Shown here: positions 46,038 to 54,253 of the stretch, piece after piece
Layout of the letters: each line of letters begins with the position of its first letter
Numbering within the stretch: position 1 is the stretch's first letter
From: Colwellia sp. 75C3
GTDB taxonomy: Bacteria > Pseudomonadota > Gammaproteobacteria > Enterobacterales > Alteromonadaceae
DNA length: 64,000 nucleotides
Direction of reading: 5' to 3'
Assembly: GCF_002836255.1 (NCBI RefSeq)
Contig: NZ_PJAU01000060.1
Location: 248,001 to 312,000 of the forward strand
Notes under the pieces: model-generated
The model's database searches: none
Told to the model about the DNA's origin: nothing
Seen by the model: only the letters and a program-made list of their open reading frames with translations
Program-made: the position numbers and the translations under genes

Positions 46038-47444
46038 TTGAGTACTAATACAACTACTTCATCGTTAGCTTTTTCTTCGTTGAGCTTAAAACAGGATTTA
46101 GTTAAAAACTTATCGTCGCTTGGCTATGAGAAAATGACACCTATTCAAGCTAAAACCTTACCTGAATTACTTAAGGGAAAAGATGTTATTGGCGAAGCTA
46201 AAACCGGCTCAGGTAAAACTGCTGCTTTTGGTTTAGCATTACTTAATAAACTAGAAGTTAAAAAATTTCGCATTCAATCTATGGTTATTTGTCCAACCCG
46301 CGAACTGGCTGACCAAGTAGCGCAAGAGTTGAGAAAACTCGCTCGAGGTATTCATAATATTAAAATATTGACGCTTTGTGGTGGTACACCATTTGGTCCA
46401 CAAATTGGCTCATTAGAGCATGGCGCACATGTTATTGTTGGTACCCCTGGACGTCTTGAAGAGCATGTTATAAAAGGCACTCTACAATTAGAGAATTTAG
46501 ACTTATTAGTGCTTGATGAAGCTGACCGTATGTTGGAAATGGGCTTTCAAGCCGCACTTGATAATATTGTTAGACGTACTCCTCTTGATCGCCAAACGTT
46601 ACTTTTTAGTGCTACTTTTCCTGACCAAATTAAGTCTATTAGCGAAAGCATCATGACAGATCCTGTGATGGTTAAAATAGCTTCTAGTGAAGATCAATCA
46701 ACTATCAGTCAAAAGTTCTTCAAAGTGAGTAATGATGACGACCGCCTTGATGCGTTACGTTTATTATTACTAGATAAGCAAGTTGAGTCGACGGCCATCT
46801 TTTGTAATACCAAAAAAGAAACCCAACAAGTTGCTGATGCCTTACACTTTGATGGTTTTAGCGTGTTAGCTTTACACGGCGATTTAGAACAACGCGACAG
46901 AGACCAAACATTATTACGTTTTGCCAATAAAAGTGCTTCAATTCTTGTTGCTACTGACGTTGCTGCACGTGGTTTAGATATAGATAGCTTAGACTTAGTT
47001 ATTAATTATCATATCGCTCGCGATAGTGAAGTTCACGTGCACAGAATCGGCCGAACAGGGCGAGCAGGCAGCACAGGTTTAGCCTACTCACTGTATAGCG
47101 ATAAAGAAAGTTATAAAGTTGGTCTACTTGAAGATTACCTTGAAGCTGTTATTACGCCTGAGCCATTACCATCATTGGCCGTATTAGCTAATGAACGCCC
47201 ACAAGCTAAAATGGCAACCATTCAAATTGATGCTGGTAAAAAGCAAAAAGTTAGAGCTGGAGATATTTTAGGTGCACTGACTGGAGATAACGGTGTGCAA
47301 GGCTCACAAGTTGGTAAAATTAAAGTACTTGATAACAAAGCCTATGTAGCTGTTACTAAAGCTGCTTTAAACCTAGCGTTGAAAAAAATATCGAAAGGGA
47401 AAATGAAAGGCCGTACTTTTAACGCTCGCCATTTAACTAACTAG
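46038..47444 (+). CDS. dbpA: DbpA, 23S rRNA-specific DEAD-box helicase
   Basis: DbpA remodels helix 92 of 23S rRNA during 50S assembly. The start is TTG 46038 after an AGAGG site. The 468-residue protein has the Q motif (EKMTPIQAKTLP), Walker A AKTGSGKTAAF, DEAD in LLVLDEADRMLEMGF, SAT in LLFSATFPDQ and HRIGRTGRAG. The C-terminal 75 residues form the DbpA RNA-binding domain (VRAGDILGALTGDNGVQGSQ, VGKIKVLDNKAYVAV), which separates it from RhlE or SrmB. Confidence 0.93.
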   Translation: MSTNTTTSSLAFSSLSLKQDLVKNLSSLGYEKMTPIQAKTLPELLKGKDVIGEAKTGSGKTAAFGLALLNKLEVKKFRIQSMVICPTRELADQVAQELRKLARGIHNIKILTLCGGTPFGPQIGSLEHGAHVIVGTPGRLEEHVIKGTLQLENLDLLVLDEADRMLEMGFQAALDNIVRRTPLDRQTLLFSATFPDQIKSISESIMTDPVMVKIASSEDQSTISQKFFKVSNDDDRLDALRLLLLDKQVESTAIFCNTKKETQQVADALHFDGFSVLALHGDLEQRDRDQTLLRFANKSASILVATDVAARGLDIDSLDLVINYHIARDSEVHVHRIGRTGRAGSTGLAYSLYSDKESYKVGLLEDYLEAVITPEPLPSLAVLANERPQAKMATIQIDAGKKQKVRAGDILGALTGDNGVQGSQVGKIKVLDNKAYVAVTKAALNLALKKISKGKMKGRTFNARHLTN

Positions 47445-47485
47445 TACGTAATCCTGATATGAAAAAGCTAAATAAACTAAGCTAA

Positions 47486-48595
47486 ATGAAACATGCCTAC
47501 CAAGAGCTGCTTGCCAATAAGCAGCTCGATTTTGATGCCGCTCAAACAGATGCCGTTGAGGCTTTAATTCTTTTATCTGAAGAGTTGATAGCTCAACAGC
47601 AACTACCTAAGAAGATGAAAAAAACTGTCGTTGGATTATATTTTCACGGCAGAGTAGGACGTGGTAAAACCATGCTAATGGATCTTTTTTATCAACACTT
47701 AGCCATAGACAATAAAAGACGCATCCACTTTCATCATTTTATGGAAAGTATCCATCAACAATTAGCCCTGCTAACAGGACAATCTGAGCCACTAACCAGT
47801 ATTGCTAAAGCATGGGCTAAAGATATCGATTTACTCTGCTTTGATGAGTTTTTTGTCAGTGATATTGGTGATGCTATGTTGCTTTCAGGTTTGTTTACAG
47901 CGCTTTTCTCTCAAGGTGTAACCCTGGTAGCAACCTCGAACTGCAAACCCGAGCAACTTTATCGTAACGGTTTACAAAGAGAACGCTTTTTACCAACCAT
48001 TGCCTTAATAAATCAACATTGTCAGGTTGTATCTATTGATGGTGACATTGATCATCGACGTAGTAAACTTGTAGGAAATAGCCATTATTCAAATTACTTT
48101 TTATTAGAAAATCAAGGTGAATCAATATTAATCGAGCGCTTTCAAAGCTTGACTGATAGTACTCCTTTAGTCTGTGGTGAGCTGGATATAAACCATCGGC
48201 CGATTAATTATATAGCGCAAAGTGACAAGGTTATTTTCTTTGATTTTTTTGCTCTATGTTCAGGACCTCGAAGTCAACGTGACTATATGGTGCTTGCGAA
48301 AAATTTTGATATTGTATTAATTGCTAACGTGCCTAAGTTTTCTGGTGAATTAGTTCCTGCTGTTTTTTCAGGGGTTGAGGACAGTTATCAACGAAGCGGT
48401 GTATTAATGGGAGAGTTACAGCAACTTGATGATGAAGCGAGAAGGTTTATTGCGCTAGTTGATGAATTCTACGATCAAAACGTTAAGTTAATTGTTAGCG
48501 CCCAAGTCGATATATTTGAACTGTACCAAGGGCAACAACTTGCATTTGAGTTTGAACGCTGTCAGTCTCGCTTAATTGAAATGCAAAACATTTAA
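47486..48595 (+). CDS. zapE: ZapE, AFG1-family cell division ATPase
   Basis: ZapE interacts with FtsZ and affects Z-ring stability, notably under stress. The 369-residue protein has Walker A in GLYFHGRVGRGKTMLMDLFY, Walker B in DIDLLCFDEFFVSDIGDAML, and the AFG1 blocks RRIHFHHFMESIHQQL and LVATSNCKPEQLYRNGLQRE. The P-loop reads GRVGRGKT, where many homologues have GGVGRGKT. It follows dbpA by 41 bp. Confidence 0.9.
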   Translation: MKHAYQELLANKQLDFDAAQTDAVEALILLSEELIAQQQLPKKMKKTVVGLYFHGRVGRGKTMLMDLFYQHLAIDNKRRIHFHHFMESIHQQLALLTGQSEPLTSIAKAWAKDIDLLCFDEFFVSDIGDAMLLSGLFTALFSQGVTLVATSNCKPEQLYRNGLQRERFLPTIALINQHCQVVSIDGDIDHRRSKLVGNSHYSNYFLLENQGESILIERFQSLTDSTPLVCGELDINHRPINYIAQSDKVIFFDFFALCSGPRSQRDYMVLAKNFDIVLIANVPKFSGELVPAVFSGVEDSYQRSGVLMGELQQLDDEARRFIALVDEFYDQNVKLIVSAQVDIFELYQGQQLAFEFERCQSRLIEMQNI

Positions 48596-48704
48596 AATTA
48601 TTTTTAAACTAAGAACTAGTCAATTTGACTAATTATCTTACACTTTATTAATCCCCTAATATTGATTTACATCCATCTATCTGATATTTATATGAAAATA
48701 AACT

Positions 48705-48720
48705 TGGCACTATGTTTGTA
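48705..48720 (+). promoter_or_regulatory. Near-consensus sigma-54 site upstream of the DUF2884 gene
   Basis: TGGCACTATGTTTGTA is identical to the fliE promoter over its first 14 bases, but the invariant GC at -12 is GT. It lies 83 bp before the start codon. The likeness is striking but the changed -12 C would weaken RpoN binding. Confidence 0.45.
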
Positions 48721-48802
48721 AGACAATATAGATAATAGTTATCAATAAACTAGAATAACGGATATTAATTCCGGTTAACTTTAATTTCAAAAGGATAGAA
48801 TC

Positions 48803-49639
48803 ATGACTTATTTTCATAACTCTTTAATCGCTAGCGCACTTACGGTATCCCTAGCATCATCTGCTGCCTACGCTTATGAATCATGTAATGTTGATTTATC
48901 GGCAGGTTTCACTATTAATGCTAGTTCGATTGAGTTTGTAGAAGCTCAAGGTGAAAATAACGACAAGCAAAGAAGCTTATATAAAATTGTTGAAGGTAAA
49001 AAACTGTTTGTTGATAACCAAAATATTGAGCTTTCCGCCGCTCAACAAGTGCTTGTACAAAAATATGATGAAAAAATTCGTCACTTAGTACCTCAAGTTA
49101 GAAATGTTGCTATAGAAGGCGTTGATTTGGCTGTTGATGGTGTAAACCTCGCTTTCAATGGTTTATTAGGTAAAGGTAATAACGTTGCTGCGGATTTAAC
49201 TAAAGAATTAACCTTGATTCGTGAAGAAGTTGTAGCTAAGTTATCTATTGAAAATGGTATCTCTGTTGGAATTGATGGTTTTGAAAGTGAAGAGTTACTT
49301 GGAAAGGATTTTGATAAACGCATTGAGACGGCTGTTGAAAAAGCAGTGCTAAACTCCATGGGCAGCATCTTAATTGCCATGGGGCAACAGATGATGACTA
49401 CAGGTGATAATGAAGAAAGTTTCGAAACACGTATGGAAAATTTTGGTGAAAATATCGAACATGAGATGACAGCGAGATCAGCCGTCATAGAAAAGAAGGC
49501 AGAAGCTATCTGTTTAAGCATAGCTATGGTTGACGAAATTGAAGAGCAACTTAAAGCAGAAATTAAACCGCTTGCAAACACTAATGTTTTTACTGTTACA
49601 CAAGGTCATGGTGAAGAAAATCAAACGACAACCAAGTAA
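48803..49639 (+). CDS. DUF2884 (YggN-like) exported protein
   Basis: The 278-residue product has a cleavable signal peptide (SLIASALTVSLASSAAYAYE). The mature part is helical and acidic, with LSAAQQVLVQKYDEKIRHLV and IEGVDLAVDGVNLAFNGLLG, characteristic of the DUF2884/YggN family. It is expected in the periplasm. No enzymatic motif is visible and the function is unknown. It stands alone between zapE and the DTW gene, with its own upstream region and terminator. Confidence 0.85.
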   Translation: MTYFHNSLIASALTVSLASSAAYAYESCNVDLSAGFTINASSIEFVEAQGENNDKQRSLYKIVEGKKLFVDNQNIELSAAQQVLVQKYDEKIRHLVPQVRNVAIEGVDLAVDGVNLAFNGLLGKGNNVAADLTKELTLIREEVVAKLSIENGISVGIDGFESEELLGKDFDKRIETAVEKAVLNSMGSILIAMGQQMMTTGDNEESFETRMENFGENIEHEMTARSAVIEKKAEAICLSIAMVDEIEEQLKAEIKPLANTNVFTVTQGHGEENQTTTK

Positions 49640-49701
49640 TAGCTTAAATACTAATAGGCTTAATGAACGCGATAATTAAAGCGCTAATATAGCTCAACAC
49701 T

Positions 49702-49737
49702 AAGACCCCGTAATGTTATAATTACGGGGTCTTTTTT
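49702..49737 (+). terminator. Intrinsic terminator after the DUF2884 gene
   Basis: AAGACCCCGTAAT and ATTACGGGGTCTT form a long perfect stem followed by a T-run. Confidence 0.93.
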
Positions 49738-49758
49738 TATTTTTATATTTAGTGAAAC

Positions 49759-50559
49759 ATGCACGCTGTCCATCAACTCCATCTATACCGTAAAAGCCTA
49801 AGTACAACCACCTACAAGTCACGAGGGCAACGGGTCATTCGCTGTCCACTCTGTCAGCTTGCTAAGCAATTTTGTATTTGTGAAATATCCCCCATTAAAG
49901 AGGACGTTAAGACGACTGCTGGCTTTTTGTTATTAATGTATGATACGGAAGTATTAAAACCTAGTAACACAGGTAAACTCATTGCCGATTTAATTCCTGA
50001 TACTTTTGCTTTCCTATGGTCAAGAACACAAGAGAATCCTGGTTTATTAGCAGTGATTAATGATGAAAAGTGGTTTCCTCTGGTTGTTTTTCCACAAGAG
50101 TATGCAGATGATGAACGTAAAGTCTTTACCAATAGTGTTATTTGCCCTGAAGGTAAAAGGCCATTATTTATTATGCTTGATGGTAGTTGGCGTGAAGCAA
50201 AGAAAATGTTCCGTAAAAGTCCGTATTTAGATCGTTTTCCGATGGTGTCATTTGATGTGAAAACGGCTATTCAAGCGGTCAGTGGAAATTGTCAAAGTGA
50301 GAACAATAGTCAATTATCGCCAGTCGGTCAGGATTCTCGTTATACCGTACGAAAAACAGAGCTTGAACATCAATTTTCAACCGCAGAGGTTGCAGCTAGA
50401 GTGTTAGATATGCATGGTGAAACCACTAATGCCCATGTACTCGATTTATGGTTTGATGTTTTTAATTTTCAATATCAAAAAGGTGTCTGTCAGCGTAACA
50501 AGGGTAATGTTAATGCCATTGAAAACTATCAGAGTTTTATAACAAAGATATTTAGATAG
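49759..50559 (+). CDS. tapT: DTW-domain tRNA aminocarboxypropyltransferase (TapT-like)
   Basis: In E. coli TapT (YfiP) adds acp3 to U47 of several tRNAs. The 266-residue protein has a Cys cluster near the start (C29, C32, C39, C41 in RCPLCQLAKQFCIC). The DTW motif appears as DGSW in MLDGSWREAKKMFRKSPYL, and it also has YTVRKTELEHQFSTAEVAAR. The family is certain; the exact substrate position is inferred from E. coli, since other DTW paralogues exist. It starts 19 bp after a terminator, so its promoter may lie within or before that hairpin. Confidence 0.8.
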   Translation: MHAVHQLHLYRKSLSTTTYKSRGQRVIRCPLCQLAKQFCICEISPIKEDVKTTAGFLLLMYDTEVLKPSNTGKLIADLIPDTFAFLWSRTQENPGLLAVINDEKWFPLVVFPQEYADDERKVFTNSVICPEGKRPLFIMLDGSWREAKKMFRKSPYLDRFPMVSFDVKTAIQAVSGNCQSENNSQLSPVGQDSRYTVRKTELEHQFSTAEVAARVLDMHGETTNAHVLDLWFDVFNFQYQKGVCQRNKGNVNAIENYQSFITKIFR

Positions 50560-50581
50560 ATTATCAGGCAATTTTTCATAT

Positions 50582-50622
50582 AAAAAAAGCCTGCTTATAA
50601 ATTTATAAGTAGGCTTTCTTTT
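50582..50622. terminator. Bidirectional terminator between tapT and serA
   Basis: AAAGCCTGCTTATAAA and TTTATAAGTAGGCTTT form a long stem with A and T runs on either side, serving the convergent tapT and serA genes. Confidence 0.9.
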
Positions 50623-50657
50623 AAGCTGTCAATTTTAATTATTCAGCTATTACCAAA

Positions 50658-51911
50658 TTAATGCAATATTCTAGCGCGAATAGTGCCATCAATTTGTTTT
50701 AACTCTTTTAGTGCTAAATCGCTATCTTGTGAGTCAATATCAATAACAACATAACCAATTTTGTCATCAGTTTGTAGGTATTGTGCTGCAATATTTATAT
50801 TGTGCTCAGCAAATGCTTGGTTAATTTTAGTCAAAACACCCGGTTGGTTATGATGTATATGTAACAAACGACTGGTACCTGTTTGACCTGGAATAGAGTG
50901 CTCAGGTAAAGATACTTCAGGGAAGTTAACCGCCGATAGACTTGAGCCATTATCTGAATATTTAGCGAGCTTAGTTGCTACTTCTAGGCCGATATTTGCT
51001 TGTGCTTCTTTGGTACTGCCACCAATATGTGGTGTTAGAATTACATTATCAAAGCCACGTAACGGTGAGAAGAACTCATCATTATTACTCTTTGGCTCAA
51101 CAGGGAATACATCTATAGCAGCCCCTGCTATTTTTTTACTGTCTAACGCTTGTGCTAAGGCATCAATATCAACCACAGTACCACGAGAAGCATTAATAAA
51201 AATTGCGCCGTCTTTCATTGCTGAAAATTGAGCTTGTGCAATCATATTTTGAGTTTGAATAGTTTCTGGAACATGTAAGCTCACAACATCCGCTTCACTA
51301 AGTAAAGCTTCTAGCGATGGTGCTTGGCTTGCATTACCTAAAGGTAGTTTAGTTTCTACATCATAAAAACGTACTCTCATACCTAAGGTTTCTGCCAAAA
51401 TACCTAGTTGCATGCCGATATGGCCGTAACCAATTATGCCGAGTACCTTTCCACGCGCTTCTACTGAGCCAACAGCAGATTTAAACCATTCGCCACGATG
51501 AGCTTTTGCACTTTTTTCTGGGATACCACGTAACAATAATAATGCTTCACCAAGGACTAATTCAGCAACTGACCGAGTATTTGAAAAAGGAGCATTAAAA
51601 ACTGGTACGCCTCGTGTTTGAGCCGCTTTTAAATCTACTTGGTTAGTGCCAATACAGAAACAGCCAATAGCCACCAATTTGTTCGCATGACTTAGCACTT
51701 TATCAGTTAACTGAGTACGAGAGCGAATGCCAATAAAATGAACATCTGCGATTTTTTCAATTAACTCACTCTCGGATAACGAGGTTTTAAGCGATTCAAT
51801 ATTTGAATAGCCTTTTAACTTTAATTCTTCAAGAGAGCTTGGGTGTAAGCCTTCAAGTAATAAAATTTTAATCTTGTCTTTTGCTAATGAGTTTTTGCTG
51901 GTAACGGTCAT
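50658..51911 (-). CDS. serA: SerA, D-3-phosphoglycerate dehydrogenase
   Basis: SerA performs the first step of serine synthesis, oxidising 3-phosphoglycerate with NAD. The 417-residue protein has the catalytic domain with FCIGTNQVDLKAAQTRGVPV, the Rossmann motif in LGIIGYGHIGMQLGILAETL, and NASRGTVVDIDAL. The catalytic His-Glu elements are in IDVFPVEP and LTPHIGGSTKEAQ. A C-terminal ACT domain (LLHIHHNQPGVLTKINQAF) gives feedback control by serine. It lies next to rpiA, as in other gammaproteobacteria. Confidence 0.97.
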   Translation of the reverse strand: MTVTSKNSLAKDKIKILLLEGLHPSSLEELKLKGYSNIESLKTSLSESELIEKIADVHFIGIRSRTQLTDKVLSHANKLVAIGCFCIGTNQVDLKAAQTRGVPVFNAPFSNTRSVAELVLGEALLLLRGIPEKSAKAHRGEWFKSAVGSVEARGKVLGIIGYGHIGMQLGILAETLGMRVRFYDVETKLPLGNASQAPSLEALLSEADVVSLHVPETIQTQNMIAQAQFSAMKDGAIFINASRGTVVDIDALAQALDSKKIAGAAIDVFPVEPKSNNDEFFSPLRGFDNVILTPHIGGSTKEAQANIGLEVATKLAKYSDNGSSLSAVNFPEVSLPEHSIPGQTGTSRLLHIHHNQPGVLTKINQAFAEHNINIAAQYLQTDDKIGYVVIDIDSQDSDLALKELKQIDGTIRARILH

Positions 51912-52111
51912 AAATTGGCTTCACTTATTCAAAGTTAAACGGGTAGATAGATTTCATTTGGATGGCTAGATATCCAAAGAGAGGTTTAACATATCATATA
52001 GTGCATAAACTCTAAAGGATTTATTAAGCACATTGTGGAATAAATATTCCTAAAAACCTCGTTTTTGCTTAAAACAATCAGAAATAATCAGGAATAGTCA
52101 AAAATAGTGAA

Positions 52112-52768
52112 TTATTGTATAACTTGAATACCTTCGGTGCTACCCAGTACCAATATGTCAGCACCACGTAATGCAAACAAACCATTGGTGACAACACCAA
52201 CGATGGCATTAATCTGTGCTTCAAGTAGTTTTGGATCTATAATTTCAAAGTTATGTACATCAAGAATAACGTTACCGTTGTCTGTGATCACACCCTGACG
52301 GTAAACGGGGTCACCACCTAGTTTAACTAATTCACGAGCGACATAACTACGCGCCATAGGAATTACTTCAACAGGTAAGGGGAAGTTGCCTAAAACTTTG
52401 ACTTGTTTTGAATCATCAGCAATACAAATAAATTTTTTGGCTACAGCCGCAACGATTTTTTCTCGGGTTAATGCTGCGCCACCACCTTTGATCATTGCCA
52501 TATGGCGAGTGATTTCATCAGCACCATCAATATATACATCTAAGATATCAACACTGTTTAAATCAAAGACATCAATTCCGTGTGCTTTTAAACGTTTAGT
52601 TGACTCTTCCGAGCTTGAAACAGCACCCGTTATCTTTCCTTTTAATGAGGCAAGCGCATCAATAAAAAAGTTTACCGTTGAACCTGTACCAACGCCGACT
52701 ATGGTGTCATTTTCAATGAATTCTAATGCTTTGATAGCGGCTGCTTTTTTCATTTCATCTTGAGTCAT
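52112..52768 (-). CDS. rpiA: RpiA, ribose-5-phosphate isomerase A
   Basis: RpiA interconverts ribose-5- and ribulose-5-phosphate in the pentose phosphate pathway. The 218-residue protein has the family blocks IVGVGTGSTVNFFIDAL, SSEESTKRLKAHGI, DVYIDGADEITRHMAMIKGG and GGAALTREKIVAAVAKKFI, with catalytic residues in the DGADE and KGGG elements. It reads in the same direction as serA with 200 bp between. Confidence 0.97.
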   Translation of the reverse strand: MTQDEMKKAAAIKALEFIENDTIVGVGTGSTVNFFIDALASLKGKITGAVSSSEESTKRLKAHGIDVFDLNSVDILDVYIDGADEITRHMAMIKGGGAALTREKIVAAVAKKFICIADDSKQVKVLGNFPLPVEVIPMARSYVARELVKLGGDPVYRQGVITDNGNVILDVHNFEIIDPKLLEAQINAIVGVVTNGLFALRGADILVLGSTEGIQVIQ

Positions 52769-52958
52769 GTTATATGCCTTAATAGCAAACTTTTACTGTT
52801 AAAGAGAGCTTTATAAGCCCTTTAGGGCTGTAAAAAAGTAAATTATAACACTAAACGATCACAGAGTTATACCAAGCCTCAGCCTTTTAATGAGTATCAT
52901 GAATAATCAATTTATCATCATATTTAGAGGGGGTTTTAATAAGATTTATTACAAGCAT

Positions 52959-53008
52959 AAAAAAGCTCGCAAGGGAGATATTGTTCACAATAAATCAAAA
53001 GCAAGCTT
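52959..53008 (-). terminator. Probable terminator after dapD
   Basis: On the minus strand AAGCTTGC pairs with GCGAGCTT (one G-U pair) across a loop of about 34 bases, followed by a T-run. The large loop makes it less certain. Confidence 0.5.
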
Positions 53009-53060
53009 CATTAGTCTTAGTTAGTGTCAAACGTTTAACGATTTAACAAAACGGGGATAA

Positions 53061-53900
53061 CTATTCTTCAGATACTGAGCGAAGTAGCTCATTAATACCC
53101 ACTTTAGCAAGAGTTTTGGCATCTACCTTCTTTACGATAATAGCAGCATATAAACTGTATGTACCACAAGCTGACGGTAAATTACCAGGAACTACAACAG
53201 AGCCAGCTGGTACACGACCGTAATGTACTTCACCTGTTTCACGGTCAAAAATACGCGTACTTTGGCCGATGTAAACGCCCATAGAAATCACCGCACCTTC
53301 TTCTACCACAACGCCTTCAACAATTTCAGAGCGCGCACCAATAAAGCAGTTATCTTCAATAATAGTTGGTCCGGCTTGTAAAGGCTCTAATACCCCACCA
53401 ATACCAACACCGCCAGATAAATGCACGTTCTTACCTATTTGTGCACAAGACCCAACAGTTGCCCATGCATCAACCATACAGCCTTCATCGACAAAAGCAC
53501 CAATATTAACAAAGCTCGGCATTACCACAACATTTTTACCGATAAAGCTACCGGTACGTACACTTGCGCCTGGCACAACGCGAACGCCGTCTGCTTCAAA
53601 CATTGCTTGTGTGTAACCTTCATATTTCATCGGTACTTTGTCAAAGAAGGTACTTTCTGCACCATCAATTACTTGGTTATCCCATATTCGAAAAGAGAGT
53701 AATACCGCTTTTTTAAGCCATTGGTTTACATGCCAGTTACCATCTACTTTTTCAGCAACACGTGCGCTGCCATTATTTAATGCGGCTAAAGCATCAAGCA
53801 CTGCGTTTTTTATTTCACTTGATACGGTTGCTGGTGTAATGCTTGCTCTGTCTTCAAAAGCTTGTTCAATTACGCTAGCTAAGTTTTTTAAATCTGTCAT
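53061..53900 (-). CDS. dapD: DapD, tetrahydrodipicolinate N-succinyltransferase
   Basis: DapD acts in the succinyl branch of diaminopimelate and lysine synthesis. The 279-residue trimeric enzyme has an N-terminal helical domain and a left-handed beta-helix of hexapeptide repeats (VVPGASVRTGSFIGKNVVVM, NIGAFVDEGCMVDAWATVG, GVGIGGVLEPLQAGPTIIED). This is near the usual 274 residues. It reads in the same direction as glnD upstream, but a repeat element and hairpin lie between them. Confidence 0.97.
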   Translation of the reverse strand: MTDLKNLASVIEQAFEDRASITPATVSSEIKNAVLDALAALNNGSARVAEKVDGNWHVNQWLKKAVLLSFRIWDNQVIDGAESTFFDKVPMKYEGYTQAMFEADGVRVVPGASVRTGSFIGKNVVVMPSFVNIGAFVDEGCMVDAWATVGSCAQIGKNVHLSGGVGIGGVLEPLQAGPTIIEDNCFIGARSEIVEGVVVEEGAVISMGVYIGQSTRIFDRETGEVHYGRVPAGSVVVPGNLPSACGTYSLYAAIIVKKVDAKTLAKVGINELLRSVSEE

Positions 53901-53956
53901 TAGGCTTTCCTATTTGAAATTTTATTTGTGTTATAAGGACAATATTTTAGTTATTC

Positions 53957-53983
53957 CAACCGGATCGATAAAAAATCCGGTTG
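53957..53983. repeat. Hairpin upstream of dapD
   Basis: CAACCGGAT (53957-53965) and ATCCGGTTG (53975-53983) form a 9-bp perfect stem with a 9-base loop, between the MITE-like element and dapD. It lacks a clear T-run on the minus strand and could be a weak glnD terminator or a dapD leader structure. Confidence 0.55.
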
Positions 53984-53988
53984 TTCTT

Positions 53989-54253
53989 ATACCAAGTACA
54001 TTAATTAATTGACCACTTAGCGATAATTAAAAGGCTTAGAGGCAAGGCATTGATTGAAGAGAATGGTTATTCCCTTGTTGAAATTAATAACGCCGCATGT
54101 AAGCCTTTTAAACTCGCCCTTTGGGAGTTTATTAGCAAACTAATAACAGCACGAAATTAAAGAAATATAGGATAACTATGTTTAAGTAATTTGGCTTGTT
54201 ATAAGCTCGCTAATACAACTCTAAGTTGATAAATTTATTAGTGTAATTGGTAT
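53989..54253. mobile_element. MITE-like element between glnD and dapD
   Basis: The 265-bp segment starts ATACCAAGTACATTAATTAA and ends with the imperfect inverse of that (reverse complement ATACCAATTACACTAATAAA). Both arms continue with similar A/T-rich sequence for about 30 bases. There is no coding frame. Internal blocks (GAATGGTTATTCCCTT, GATAACTATGTTTAAG) resemble those in the element at 57984-58245. The right end reaches the last codon of glnD. No target duplication could be confirmed. Confidence 0.7.
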
